A model generated the notes under the pieces. That model had not been told where the DNA came from and searched no databases. It saw only the letters and a program-made list of their open reading frames with translations. This document shows positions 44,328 through 53,187 of a stretch of DNA of 64,000 nucleotides, piece after piece. This stretch comes from Palsa-147 sp963771905 (lineage in GTDB: Bacteria > Acidobacteriota > Terriglobia > Acidiferrales > UBA7541). Where the stretch lies: assembly GCA_963771905.1 (NCBI GenBank), contig CAVYVI010000002.1:62001-126000 (forward strand). The letters run 5' to 3'. Each line of letters opens with the position of its first letter. The stretch's first letter is position 1. Made by a program: the position numbers and the translations under genes.

Positions 44328-45653
44328 TCAGTCTCCGCTCGCCACGTTCTTTGCCCCGGTCTTGGCGCTGACTTTCGCGGCCGCACTCGCGTCGGCCTGT
44401 TCCGCCGCCGCTTTTCGCACGGCATCCCAGCCGAACACGGCATCCCGAACGCGCTTCATCGTTTTTCGCGCCGTCTTCCGCGCCCGCTTCGAACCTTCAT
44501 CGAGGATATCCCAGACGCGTTGCCGATGCGACTCAAATTCGCGCCTTTTCGCCTGAATCGGCTCGATCCACTTGACCAGCGCATCGGCCATCAGCTTCTT
44601 GCAATCGACGCAGCCGATCTCCGCCGTCCGGCATTCCCGATTTACGCGGTCGATCGTTTCCTGCCCCGAGAAAAGTTTGTGGTAAGAAAACACCGGGCAA
44701 ACATCCGGATTCCCCGGATCGGTCCGCCGCACCCGCGCCGGGTCCGTCATCATGTTCCGCACTTTGTTCCGCAGCGAATCCAGCGGCTCGCTCAACGAAA
44801 TAAAGTTTCCGTAGCTCTTCGCCATCCGCCGCCCGTCCGTCCCCGGCAGTCTCGGCGTCTCCGTCAGCATCACCTGCGGCTCGATCAACACCGCGCGCAT
44901 CTTGAAATAGTGTTTGCCGCGGCCAATCTTCGCGAGAAAGTTCTCGAATCCGATCGCAGCAATCTCAGTCTTGAAAAATCGCTCATACGCCGACCGGGAC
45001 GGCTCGAACGTCTCACCTTTCGTCGGAAAAAGAGCAAATATCCGGCGCAATTCAGCGGCATTCGCATCTAGGAACAGCTCGTCCGTCACTTCCACGCCGA
45101 AGTGCACGTCGAATCTCCGCGCGACTTCCCGCGCCAACTCAATATGCGGCACCTGATCTTCACCCACTGGCACAAGCAACTCCTGCCTCGGCTCGCCGTA
45201 CAACACAATATCCGCGGTCTGCAGCAGCGGATACCCGAGGAACCCGTATGTCCCCAGATCCTTATCCTTCAAATTTTCGATCTGTTCTTTATACGTCGGC
45301 ACGCGCTCGAGCAATCCCAGCGGCGTAATCATCGACAAAATCACATCCAACTCCGCATGCTCGAGCACCTGCGACTGAATAAATATCGTCGACTTCCCCG
45401 GATCCAGTCCCACCGACAGCCAGTCCATCGCGATCTGCAAAGTATTTTCCGCAATCGACGACGTGTCCTCGTACCCGGTCGTCAGCGCATGCCAATCGAC
45501 AACGGGGAAAAAACACTCATACTCCGGCTCGCCCGTCTTCGGATCAATCTTGTTCTGCAGCGCCACCCAATTCTGCAGCGCGCCGAAATAATGCCCGATG
45601 TGCAGCCGGCCCGTAGGCCGCATGCCGCTCAACACTCGTTTTCGCTTCGCCAA
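44328..45653 (-). CDS. trpS: Tryptophanyl-tRNA synthetase with an insertion
   Basis: Charges tRNA-Trp. It has 441 residues, larger than the usual 330-350. Signature motifs: SGMRPTGRLHIGHYFGAL (HIGH) and GRRMAKSYGN (the KMSKS loop, with Ala). Between the VPVGEDQVPHIELARE block and that loop there are about 60 extra residues (ELRRIFALFPTKGETFEP...). A Lys/Ala-rich C-terminal tail is added. The start is TTG 45653, two bases after the acyl-CoA dehydrogenase stop, behind GGGAGG. Confidence 0.93.
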   Translation of the reverse strand: MAKRKRVLSGMRPTGRLHIGHYFGALQNWVALQNKIDPKTGEPEYECFFPVVDWHALTTGYEDTSSIAENTLQIAMDWLSVGLDPGKSTIFIQSQVLEHAELDVILSMITPLGLLERVPTYKEQIENLKDKDLGTYGFLGYPLLQTADIVLYGEPRQELLVPVGEDQVPHIELAREVARRFDVHFGVEVTDELFLDANAAELRRIFALFPTKGETFEPSRSAYERFFKTEIAAIGFENFLAKIGRGKHYFKMRAVLIEPQVMLTETPRLPGTDGRRMAKSYGNFISLSEPLDSLRNKVRNMMTDPARVRRTDPGNPDVCPVFSYHKLFSGQETIDRVNRECRTAEIGCVDCKKLMADALVKWIEPIQAKRREFESHRQRVWDILDEGSKRARKTARKTMKRVRDAVFGWDAVRKAAAEQADASAAAKVSAKTGAKNVASGD

Positions 45654-45654
45654 A

Positions 45655-46812
45655 CTATCGGCCTCCCGCCCTTGCAAGCAAATCCCGCGCAATCACCGTG
45701 CGTTGAATTTCGCTCGTGCCTTCGTAAATCGTCAGAACGCGCGCGTCGCGATAATACCGTTCCACATCCGAATCGCGCGAATATCCGGCGCTGCCATGCA
45801 CCTGCACGGCCTTGTACGCCACGCGGTTCACCATTTCGCTCGCATACAATTTCGCTCGCGCAGCCGCCGAACCCGTCCGCGTCGCGCCGCGATCCCGCTG
45901 CCACGCCGCCTGCCACGTCAACGCCCGCGCCGCTTCAATCTCCGTCTGCATATCCGCCAGCATCCATTGAATCGCCTGAAACTCCGCGATCTTCTTTCCG
46001 AACGCGTTCCTCTGTTTCGCGTATCGCACCGCCGCTTCGAACGCGCCCTGCGCCAGTCCTACGCCCTGCGCCGCGATTCCCACCCGCCCCCCATCCAAGG
46101 ACTCGAGCGCGATCTTCAGCCCCTGCCCTTCTTCTCCGAGCCGGTTTTCGGCGGGCACGCGGCACTCTTCGAAAACAATTTCGGCCGTGCGGGAAAGATG
46201 CAGTCCCATCTTATCTTCATAGCGGCTGACGCGAAAGCCGGGGAAATTCGGTTCGACGAGAAACGCCGTCACTCCCTGCGCTCCCGCGGCCGCGTCAGTC
46301 TTCGCAAAAACCAGATATACGCCCGCCACGCCGCCGTTCGTCACCCAGCTCTTGGTCCCGCTCAACAAATATTCATTTCCGCGCCGCTCCGCGCGTGTCT
46401 GCAACGCCGCCGCATCCGAGCCCGACTGCGGCTCGGTCAGGCAGAACGATCCCAGAATCTCGCCGCGCGAAAGCCGCGTCAGATATTTCTTCTTCTGCGC
46501 CTCGCTCCCGCGTTTCCATACGGGCACGCCAACCACCGAATTCGTCACGCTCAGCGTCACCGCCGTCGATGCGCACACTCGCGCCACTTCCTCCATCATC
46601 AGCACGTAGCTGATTGTGTCCGTCCCCGACCCGCCCCATTCCTCCGGAACCAGCATCCCGCAGCAGCCCAGCTCTCCGAGCCGCCGCAGTTGTTCCGCTG
46701 GAAATTTGTCTGCGCGCTCGTATTCGCGCAAAATCGGGCGCATCTCCGCTTCCATAAATTGGCGGACGGTATCTCGAATCAGAATCTGGTCGCTGGTGAG
46801 TGAAAAATCCAT
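45655..46812 (-). CDS. Acyl-CoA dehydrogenase
   Basis: FAD enzyme that introduces a 2,3-double bond into acyl-CoA. It has 385 residues from ATG 46812 (a GTG 12 bp upstream is possible). Family blocks: ILGSFCLTEPQSGSDAAALQT, SGTKSWVTNGGVAGVYLV, DMQTEIEAARALTWQAAW and the C-terminal catalytic base region TIYEGTSEIQRTVIARDLL. It resembles short/branched-chain enzymes; the chain-length preference is not predictable. It sits, unusually, between the LytTR regulator and trpS in the same operon. Confidence 0.9.
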   Translation of the reverse strand: MDFSLTSDQILIRDTVRQFMEAEMRPILREYERADKFPAEQLRRLGELGCCGMLVPEEWGGSGTDTISYVLMMEEVARVCASTAVTLSVTNSVVGVPVWKRGSEAQKKKYLTRLSRGEILGSFCLTEPQSGSDAAALQTRAERRGNEYLLSGTKSWVTNGGVAGVYLVFAKTDAAAGAQGVTAFLVEPNFPGFRVSRYEDKMGLHLSRTAEIVFEECRVPAENRLGEEGQGLKIALESLDGGRVGIAAQGVGLAQGAFEAAVRYAKQRNAFGKKIAEFQAIQWMLADMQTEIEAARALTWQAAWQRDRGATRTGSAAARAKLYASEMVNRVAYKAVQVHGSAGYSRDSDVERYYRDARVLTIYEGTSEIQRTVIARDLLARAGGR

Positions 46813-46871
46813 CCCTGAGGCCACTTGATGCTAGCACAGCCGCTCGCGCGTCCCAAAACTGGCCGCCGCGC

Positions 46872-47645
46872 TTACAATTTCAGCAGTTCCCGCAATCGCT
46901 TCGTCTGCGCGCGGCTCACTGGAACTTCGCTCTGCTTGCGATCATTCATTTTCAGCATGTAGCTCGATTTGAACCACGGCATGACTTCCTTGATGTGATC
47001 GATGTTGACGAGATACGAGCGGTGCGCGCGCCAGAACGTCTCCGCTTCAAGCGCCGCGGCCAATTCCTCAATCGTCCGGTAATTCGACACGCCTTCGAAT
47101 TCCCGCGTCGCAATCGTAATCGTCCCGTCTTCAATCGCCGCGTACACCATGTCTTCCGCGTCGATCAACATCATCCGCGATTGCGCCTTCACCAGCAGCT
47201 TCACCGGCTGCGTCGCTTTCGGCGCTCCCAGTTTCCCGACCAGCGATTCCAGCCGTTCCGCCGGCGACGCATTCGTCTCCACCATTTTTTTCGCCCGCTG
47301 GATTGCCTTCGCGATGCGCGCCTTGTCAAACGGCTTCAGCACGTAATCGACCGCGCTCACTTCGAACGCCTGCACCGCATAATTGTCGTACGCCGTCGCA
47401 AAAACAATTTGCGGTAGCCGCACTTTTCCGGAAACGAGCTTCTTCAGCACGCCGAAGCCGTCCAAACCCGGCATCTGCACATCCAAAAAAACCAGGTCGG
47501 GATTGTGCTCTTTGATCAGCGCCACTGCTTCGAGCCCGTTCTTGCCCTGCCCGATCAGATTAATTTCCGGAAAAGCCTTCAGCAGAAAGGTAAGCTCGTC
47601 CCGCGCGGGCCGTTCGTCATCGATAATCAGCGTGTTAATCGCCAT
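46872..47645 (-). CDS. LytTR-family response regulator (orphan)
   Basis: A 257-residue two-domain regulator. The receiver domain has the acidic pocket IIDDERPARDE and phospho-acceptor Asp55 (LVFLDVQMPGLDG); VDYVLKPFD supplies the conserved Lys. The C-terminal LytTR DNA-binding domain is at about 150-255, with FEGVSNYRTIEEL and HRSYLVNIDHIKEVMPWF. No histidine kinase is adjacent. ATG 47645 is chosen; codons upstream are poor. First gene of the long minus-strand operon, divergent from the NUDIX gene. Confidence 0.92.
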   Translation of the reverse strand: MAINTLIIDDERPARDELTFLLKAFPEINLIGQGKNGLEAVALIKEHNPDLVFLDVQMPGLDGFGVLKKLVSGKVRLPQIVFATAYDNYAVQAFEVSAVDYVLKPFDKARIAKAIQRAKKMVETNASPAERLESLVGKLGAPKATQPVKLLVKAQSRMMLIDAEDMVYAAIEDGTITIATREFEGVSNYRTIEELAAALEAETFWRAHRSYLVNIDHIKEVMPWFKSSYMLKMNDRKQSEVPVSRAQTKRLRELLKL

Positions 47646-47805
47646 GAGTGGCACCAGTATAGGCGGCCCGTCGCAACGCTGGCAAGCCGCGATGGAATGG
47701 AATCGCGCGCCGCCGCATTTTCGCCTTTCCACTTTCTCTTTTCTATTTTCCGTTCACGATTTTCGTTCACTCCCGGCGTAAGATACTTGCCCTGAGGCCA
47801 TCGCA

Positions 47806-48351
47806 TTGACTCACAAATCCTCCAAGCCACTCGCGAAAATTCTCGACACCAAAATCATGTACGAAGGTCCCGTCTTCGGCGTCCGCCGCGATCACGTCAT
47901 CGAACCCACCGGCGTCGAGACCACCCGCGACGTCGTCACCCACCACGGCTCGGTCGTCGTCCTTCCCGTTTTTCCGAATCGCGACGTTCTCCTCATTCGC
48001 CAGTATCGTCACGCCGTGAACGATTTTCTCTGGGAGCTCGTCGCCGGACGCATCGAACCCGGCGAATTGCCCATCACCGCGGCCAAGCGCGAATTGAAGG
48101 AAGAAACTGGCTTCCGCGCAAAACGTTTTCGCAAACTCCTCAATCTCGTTCCCACCCCCGGCTTCGTCAGCGAGTTTATGATCGTCTTCGCCGCCGAAGG
48201 CCTCATCGCAGGTGACGCCTCGCCCGAAGAAGACGAAAAAATCACCGCGCGCCGCTTCAAGCCCTCCGAAATCAAAAAATGGATTCGCTCGGGCAAGCTC
48301 CGCGACGCCAAATCCATTGCCAGCCTCCTTTACTACTTCGACGTCCTTTGA
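47806..48351 (+). CDS. NUDIX hydrolase (ADP-ribose pyrophosphatase type)
   Basis: A 181-residue NUDIX enzyme. The box GRIEPGELPITAAKRELKEETGF (81-103) has every catalytic Glu, and the following TPGFVSEFMIVFAA resembles ADP-ribose or sugar-nucleotide pyrophosphatases. The best start is TTG 47806 with GAGG eight bases before it; the first ATG (47857) would cut into the conserved N-terminal beta strand. It precedes polX by 58 bp on the same strand. Confidence 0.9.
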   Translation: MTHKSSKPLAKILDTKIMYEGPVFGVRRDHVIEPTGVETTRDVVTHHGSVVVLPVFPNRDVLLIRQYRHAVNDFLWELVAGRIEPGELPITAAKRELKEETGFRAKRFRKLLNLVPTPGFVSEFMIVFAAEGLIAGDASPEEDEKITARRFKPSEIKKWIRSGKLRDAKSIASLLYYFDVL

Positions 48352-48409
48352 CCGCCGCTTCCCGCCGCCAACATTGTGATTCCCGCCATAACTCTCTTAT
48401 AATCCCGCC

Positions 48410-50203
48410 ATGGAAAACCGCGAAGTCGCCCAAATCCTCCGCGAGACCGCGCAACTCCTCGAAATTGACGGCGCCATCATCGGCCGCTATCGCAGCTACG
48501 AACGCGCCGCCGATCTTCTCGATAGTATTCCCGAGCGCGTCGACGAGCTCGCCAAGGACGACAAGAAGCTCACCGCCCTTCCCGGCATCGGCGAAGGCAT
48601 GGCCGAGCACATCCACGAAATTCTCGACTCCGGCGATTACAGCCTGCGCAAGAAACTCCTGAAAAAATATCCCGCGACGATTCTCGATCTCCTCACCCTG
48701 CAGTCCCTCGGCCCCAAGAAGGTCGCCTTCCTTTGGAAGACGTTCAAGACCGGGACCGTCGCCGACGTCGAAAAAATCGCCCGCGAAGGAAAACTCCGCG
48801 ATCTCGCGGGCTTCGGCGAGAAAAGCGAACAGAACATCCTGAAAGCCGTTGAGCTTTTCAAACGCTCCTCAGGCCGCTTCCACATTGACGTCGCCGATCG
48901 CGCGGCGGCCGAGCTTTGCGCCTACATTTCAAAAGCCGGCGAAGCCGTCGAGGAAGTTACGCCCGCAGGCTCGCTGCGCCGCGGCAAGGAAACCGTCGGC
49001 GATCTCGATCTCCTCGTCACCATGCGCCCCGGCCACGACAAACCTAAAAACGTCGAAGCCGTCGCGCAGCACATCCTGAAGTACCCCGAGATCCAGCAGG
49101 TTCTCGCCCACGGCGAAAATAAAGTCAGCGTCCTCCTCAATAACAATCTCCAGGTCGATGTCCGCCTTCTCGAAAAGAAAAGTTTCGGCGCCGCACTCCT
49201 CTATTTCACCGGCTCGAAGGATCACAACGTCGCTCTGCGCGGCCGCGCCAACGATATGAACTGGACCCTCAACGAATATGCGCTCACCGAAATCAAGGGC
49301 GGCAAAGTGGTCGCGAGCAAAACCGAAGAGGAAATCTACGCAAAGCTGAAATTGAAATACATTCCGCCCGAGCTGCGCGAAAACACGGGCGAGATCGCCG
49401 CCGCCGAAGCCAACAAACTCCCCCATCTCGTCTCGCTCGATGACATCCGCGGCGATCTGCAAATGCACACCGTCGCCTCCGACGGCAAAAATTCCATCGA
49501 AGAAATGGGCGAAGCCGCTCGCGCTCTCGGCTACGACTACATCGCTCTCACCGACCATTCCAAGGCCGTCACCGTCGCCAACGGCCTCGACGAAAAACGC
49601 ACCCTTGCCCACATCCAGAAAATTCACGCCGCGCATAAGCGAGTCTCCGGCATTCGCCTTCTCGCCGGAATGGAAGTCGACATTCTCAAGGACGGCACCC
49701 TTGATCTCGACGACGAAGTTCTCGCCCAGCTCGATGTCGTGGTCGTCTCCGTCCATTCCTACATGAATCTCGATCGCGCCGCGATGACCGAACGCATCCT
49801 CGCCGCCATCGAAAATCCCTACACGCAAATCATCGCGCATCCCACCGGCCGTCTCGTCCTTCGCCGCGATCCATTCGACTACGAGATGGAAAAAATCTTC
49901 GACGCGGCCAAAAAACACGGCGTCGTCATGGAATGCAATGCCCATCCCGATCGCCTCGATCTCAAGGACGTTCATCTCCGCGCCGCACGCGACCGCGGCG
50001 TCAAATTCGTCATCTCCACCGACGCGCACACCACCGAAAATCTCAAGCTCATGAAATACGGCGTCACCACCGCGCGCCGCGGCTGGGTCGAAAAAAAGGA
50101 CGTCATCAACACGCTGCCACTCGACGCGTTCCTGGCCGCGCTTCGCCCCAAGCCCCACGCCAAGTTCCACGCAAAGCCCGCTACCCGCCGCAAATCGGCG
50201 TAA
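48410..50203 (+). CDS. polX: Family X DNA polymerase with PHP domain
   Basis: A 597-residue bacterial PolX used in gap filling and base-excision repair. In order: an N-terminal helical domain with helix-hairpin-helix LPGIGEGMAEHIHEIL and LLTLQSLGPKKVAFLW, a Pol beta palm with GSLRRGKETVGDLDLLV (catalytic D198 and D200), and a C-terminal PHP domain from about 345 (DLQMHTVASDG, ALTDHSKA, VVSVHSYMNL, DAHTTENL), which normally gives 3'-5' exonuclease activity. The Lys-rich tail may bind DNA. Confidence 0.95.
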   Translation: MENREVAQILRETAQLLEIDGAIIGRYRSYERAADLLDSIPERVDELAKDDKKLTALPGIGEGMAEHIHEILDSGDYSLRKKLLKKYPATILDLLTLQSLGPKKVAFLWKTFKTGTVADVEKIAREGKLRDLAGFGEKSEQNILKAVELFKRSSGRFHIDVADRAAAELCAYISKAGEAVEEVTPAGSLRRGKETVGDLDLLVTMRPGHDKPKNVEAVAQHILKYPEIQQVLAHGENKVSVLLNNNLQVDVRLLEKKSFGAALLYFTGSKDHNVALRGRANDMNWTLNEYALTEIKGGKVVASKTEEEIYAKLKLKYIPPELRENTGEIAAAEANKLPHLVSLDDIRGDLQMHTVASDGKNSIEEMGEAARALGYDYIALTDHSKAVTVANGLDEKRTLAHIQKIHAAHKRVSGIRLLAGMEVDILKDGTLDLDDEVLAQLDVVVVSVHSYMNLDRAAMTERILAAIENPYTQIIAHPTGRLVLRRDPFDYEMEKIFDAAKKHGVVMECNAHPDRLDLKDVHLRAARDRGVKFVISTDAHTTENLKLMKYGVTTARRGWVEKKDVINTLPLDAFLAALRPKPHAKFHAKPATRRKSA

Positions 50204-50309
50204 CGTCCGCATTGATCTTCCGGCTGTCGGTCTGTCTTTCTGCGGAACTCGCCGTTCGCAATCTCCCGGCTCCACCCGCCCACGCCAATTCCGCCGGAGC
50301 GATCTTCGG

Positions 50310-50339
50310 TTGACAAGGATAGGACCGCCGGCATATGGT
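50310..50339 (+). promoter_or_regulatory. Candidate promoter of the cytochrome operon
   Basis: A perfect -35 TTGACA at 50310-50315 and TATGGT at 50334-50339, with 18-bp spacing, 52 bp before the first cytochrome ATG. Sequence match only. Confidence 0.45.
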
Positions 50340-50390
50340 TTCGCGCAAATAAAGTATCACCCGAGTTGTTCGGGTAGAATCGGCCAAGAA

Positions 50391-51146
50391 ATGATGCCTA
50401 ATCGCGTCGAACGGGACGTTTCCCGCGAAAGGCGGTTCCTCGTCGTCAGTGCGCGTCACGCCCTACGGCTCTTCGCGGTTTGCTGCTGGTTTGCCTGCCC
50501 TGCGGTGGCGCGCGCCCAGCAGGACGCTTTCCAGCAAGACCCCGTCGATCAATACGGATCGCGCCTTCTTGCCGTGGTCATTGTCGTCGGCATCGGACTG
50601 GTTCTGTTCAGTCTCTTTCGTTACCGCGGCCGGGACGTTGGGCCAGTCTCCTGGGGATTTCTAATCGCTGGGACCTGCGTTTTCCCCATGATTTTGTCCG
50701 GCTTTGGAACGATTCTCGTCGTCGAGAGAGTCAAGACCGTTCAGCTCTGCGGGTCTTGCCATCTCACCATGAAATCCTACGTCGACGACATGATGAACCC
50801 CGACAGCAACAGCCTCGCCGCGGTCCACTACACCAATCGCTACATCGCGCAGAATCAGTGCTACGAATGCCATACGTCCTACGGAATGTTCGGAACGCTT
50901 GAGGCAAAAAAACAGGGTTTCGTCGACGTCTACAAATACTACACGCACACCTTCCAGCTTCCTCTGAAGCTGCGGCATCCTTACCGCGACGCGGATTGCC
51001 TCAAATGCCACGCCCAATCATCCAAATTTCTTTCCGCTCACGAGGATTCCCGGCAGGCGATCTTCGCGGGCAAGCTGACGTGCATGCAGTGTCATGCGGA
51101 AACGAACCCCGCGCATAATTTGGTCGCTCAAGAGCCTCACCCGTGA
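50391..51146 (+). CDS. Membrane-anchored tetraheme cytochrome c (NapC/NrfH-like)
   Basis: A 251-residue protein. The N-terminus has a hydrophobic export region ending ...ACPAVARAQQ, then two more helices (about 58-76 and 88-112) and an extracytoplasmic region with four CxxCH heme sites at 120, 157, 203 and 231 (CGSCH, CYECH, CLKCH, CMQCH). NapC/NrfH-type proteins pass quinol electrons to periplasmic partners. ATG 50391 is preferred over an upstream GTG-type extension. The stop overlaps the next gene (GTGA). Confidence 0.82.
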   Translation: MMPNRVERDVSRERRFLVVSARHALRLFAVCCWFACPAVARAQQDAFQQDPVDQYGSRLLAVVIVVGIGLVLFSLFRYRGRDVGPVSWGFLIAGTCVFPMILSGFGTILVVERVKTVQLCGSCHLTMKSYVDDMMNPDSNSLAAVHYTNRYIAQNQCYECHTSYGMFGTLEAKKQGFVDVYKYYTHTFQLPLKLRHPYRDADCLKCHAQSSKFLSAHEDSRQAIFAGKLTCMQCHAETNPAHNLVAQEPHP

Positions 51147-51766
51147 GTGGAGGCTCCATTAGGACGATCGAGCTCGATCCGCGGTTCATCGGCTGGACGT
51201 TGATCTTTGTGCAGCTGCTCGCCCTGATCACGTACCTCCTCGGATTGGAATTTCTGCTTCATACCAGCGGCGGCACTCTCTTTCTCTTCTCCACCGCGAC
51301 TCCCGATCTAATCCTCATCGCGACGCTGGCATTGGCCGGCGTCGCCCTCTATCGCTATTTGCGCCGCAACAGCCTGTTTGCCTTTGCTCTTTTCGAACCC
51401 GGCGATATCGTATTTGTTCAGGGTGACCAGCCCGACTTCGCCTATTTCATCCAGCAGGGGGAAGTCGAAATGATTCGGCGCGAAGGGGACGTCGAAACCG
51501 TGATCGCTCGCCTGGGAGAGGGGCAGCATTTCGGCGAGACCTCCCTCATGAGCAACCTGCCCCATCACGCCACCATTCGTGCCACTTCGCGCCTCCGCGT
51601 CGCCATGCTCGGCAAAAAAAAGTTCCTACATATGCTCCGTTTCGTGAATCCGGCACAGGACGATATCATGAGCGCCATGAATCAGCGCGCCGCTACGCAA
51701 GCCTCCAATCGCGCCAGATCGACCGCACAATCCAATCTACGTTCGAAGGAGGATCAGAGCGGATGA
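51143..51766 (+). CDS. Membrane protein with cytosolic cyclic-nucleotide-binding domain
   Basis: A 207-residue protein from GTG 51143, overlapping the cytochrome stop. Two transmembrane helices are visible (about 16-37 and 52-72), followed by a cNMP-binding domain (about 80-175): ALFEPGDIVFVQGDQPDFAYFIQQGEVEMIRREGD, LGEGQHFGETSLMSNLPHHATIRATSRLRVAML. The phosphate-binding FGE is present (HFGETSL), but the Arg that usually holds the cyclic phosphate is replaced within NLPHHATIRA, so ligand binding is open. The tail is Gln/Ser/Asn-rich. The stop overlaps the cytochrome c ATG. Confidence 0.82.
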   Translation: MSGGSIRTIELDPRFIGWTLIFVQLLALITYLLGLEFLLHTSGGTLFLFSTATPDLILIATLALAGVALYRYLRRNSLFAFALFEPGDIVFVQGDQPDFAYFIQQGEVEMIRREGDVETVIARLGEGQHFGETSLMSNLPHHATIRATSRLRVAMLGKKKFLHMLRFVNPAQDDIMSAMNQRAATQASNRARSTAQSNLRSKEDQSG

Positions 51767-52107
51767 AGAAAAGTCCTGCGGGTCCCGGTGCCGTGCTCTT
51801 TGCTTTTCTCGTCTTGGCCTTCGCAGCCCGGCCGGCTGTCGTCGGTGACGCCGCCGCCGGCAAGGTGGTCTACGCGAAAAAATGTGGTATCTGTCACGGC
51901 GCGGACGGGGAGGGTTCGACTGGATACGCCAAAGCCCTCGGACTCCAGCCTGCACGGCTCAGTTCCGATAAAGTCCAGAAAATGACCGATGCCCAGATTA
52001 AAAAAGTCGTCTTGGAAGGCTTCAACAAAATGAAGCCCGTGAAAGGCCTGAGCGAGGTCGACGTCGCGAACGTCATCGCGTATGTCCGCACTTTTAACAA
52101 GAAGTAG
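51763..52107 (+). CDS. Small secreted monoheme cytochrome c
   Basis: A 114-residue protein with a signal peptide (GAVLFAFLVLAFAARPAVVG), a single CGICH heme site (41-45), an axial Met probably at M90 (NKMKPVKGL) and the class I ending EVDVANVIAYVRTF. It is a likely periplasmic electron carrier. The ATG overlaps the preceding stop by 4 bp, so all three genes of the cluster are translationally coupled. Confidence 0.9.
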   Translation: MKKSPAGPGAVLFAFLVLAFAARPAVVGDAAAGKVVYAKKCGICHGADGEGSTGYAKALGLQPARLSSDKVQKMTDAQIKKVVLEGFNKMKPVKGLSEVDVANVIAYVRTFNKK

Positions 52108-52226
52108 AGCGAATATCGCCGTCGCGTGGCTCCCGTTGTTCGTCGCTCCGTCTACGGAACTTTTCCTGTCGAACCTTCGTATCTCTGGTTAGGAGCAACG
52201 ATCGTCACAAGCACGGAGGGAACTTC

Positions 52227-53079
52227 ATGTACAGGTCTCTACTGATCGGCATCTCTCTCGCAGGTCTCGCGCTGGCCGTGGCCACTCCCGCGCACGCCGA
52301 CGATTGGTCAAAAAAATATTCCGTCTCGGGCAAGCCCGAGCTGCGCGTCGAGACCGACGACGGCGATGTTCAAATCTCCACCGGCGCCGCGAATGAAATC
52401 AGCGCTCACGTGTCCACCTCCGGCTACAAAATCGGCCCGAACGATGTCCACATCATCGAGAGCCAGGACGGCAATCACATCCAGCTTCTCGTCAAGGGTC
52501 CGCACCACATGTTCACCTTCAACATGGGCCACCACTCCATCAGCGTCCAGCTTCAGGTTCCCGCTCAAACCGATCTCGACATCCACACCGGCGACGGCAA
52601 CGTTTCTTCCAGCGCTATCAGCGGCCGCGTCCAGGTCGACACCGGCGACGGCAACATCAACTCCAACGGCCTCCATGGCGACATTCATCTTCACACCGGC
52701 GACGGCAACGTCGACGGCACGGACTTCGACGGCAATCTCATCGTCGACACCGGCGACGGCCATGTCACCGTGACCGGCCGCTTCGATTCTCTCTCTTAAG
52801 AGCGGCGATGGCAGCATTGCCGCCGAAGTGCATAGCGGATCGAAAATCTCTTCCACCTGGATGCTCCGCACAGGCGATGGCAGAATCGATCTCAAGCTTC
52901 CCGATGGATTCAACGCCGATCTTGACGCGCACACCGGCGACGGCCACATCAGCCTCGACTTTCCCGTCATGGTCTCCGGCTCTCTCAGCGAATCGCGAGT
53001 CCGCGGCAAAATGAACGGTGGCGGCGGCACGCTCGAACTCACGTCCGGCGACGGCTCGATCCGCATCGAAAAACTCTAA
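52227..53079 (+). pseudogene. Exported DUF4097-type beta-repeat protein, frameshifted at a CT repeat
   Basis: The first part (ATG 52227) has a signal peptide (LLIGISLAGLALAVATPAHA) and repeated HTGDGNV / DTGDGNI / DTGDGHV units of a DUF4097-like beta-helix. It stops early at 52799 (DSLS*). The other frame resumes LSLKSGDGSIAAEVHSGSK and continues with RTGDGRIDLKL and HTGDGHISLDF to 53079. The break coincides with a (TC) run at 52786-52797; a two-base contraction restores one protein of about 284 residues. It may be real (phase-variation-like) or an error. Confidence 0.7.
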
Positions 53080-53187
53080 GATTGATCCGGATAGTGGTGC
53101 TAGCCCGACGTCTGTGTCATTCCGAGGCGTCCACTGCGCCGGACGCCGATCTTTTCTAGTACCACCCTCCGCTTCACGCCTTCCGGC

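Noticed and set aside
50655..50680. ATTTCTAATCG inside the tetraheme cytochrome gene
   Set aside because: Only one arm of the dispersed repeat is present and it lies in a good coding frame; chance match.
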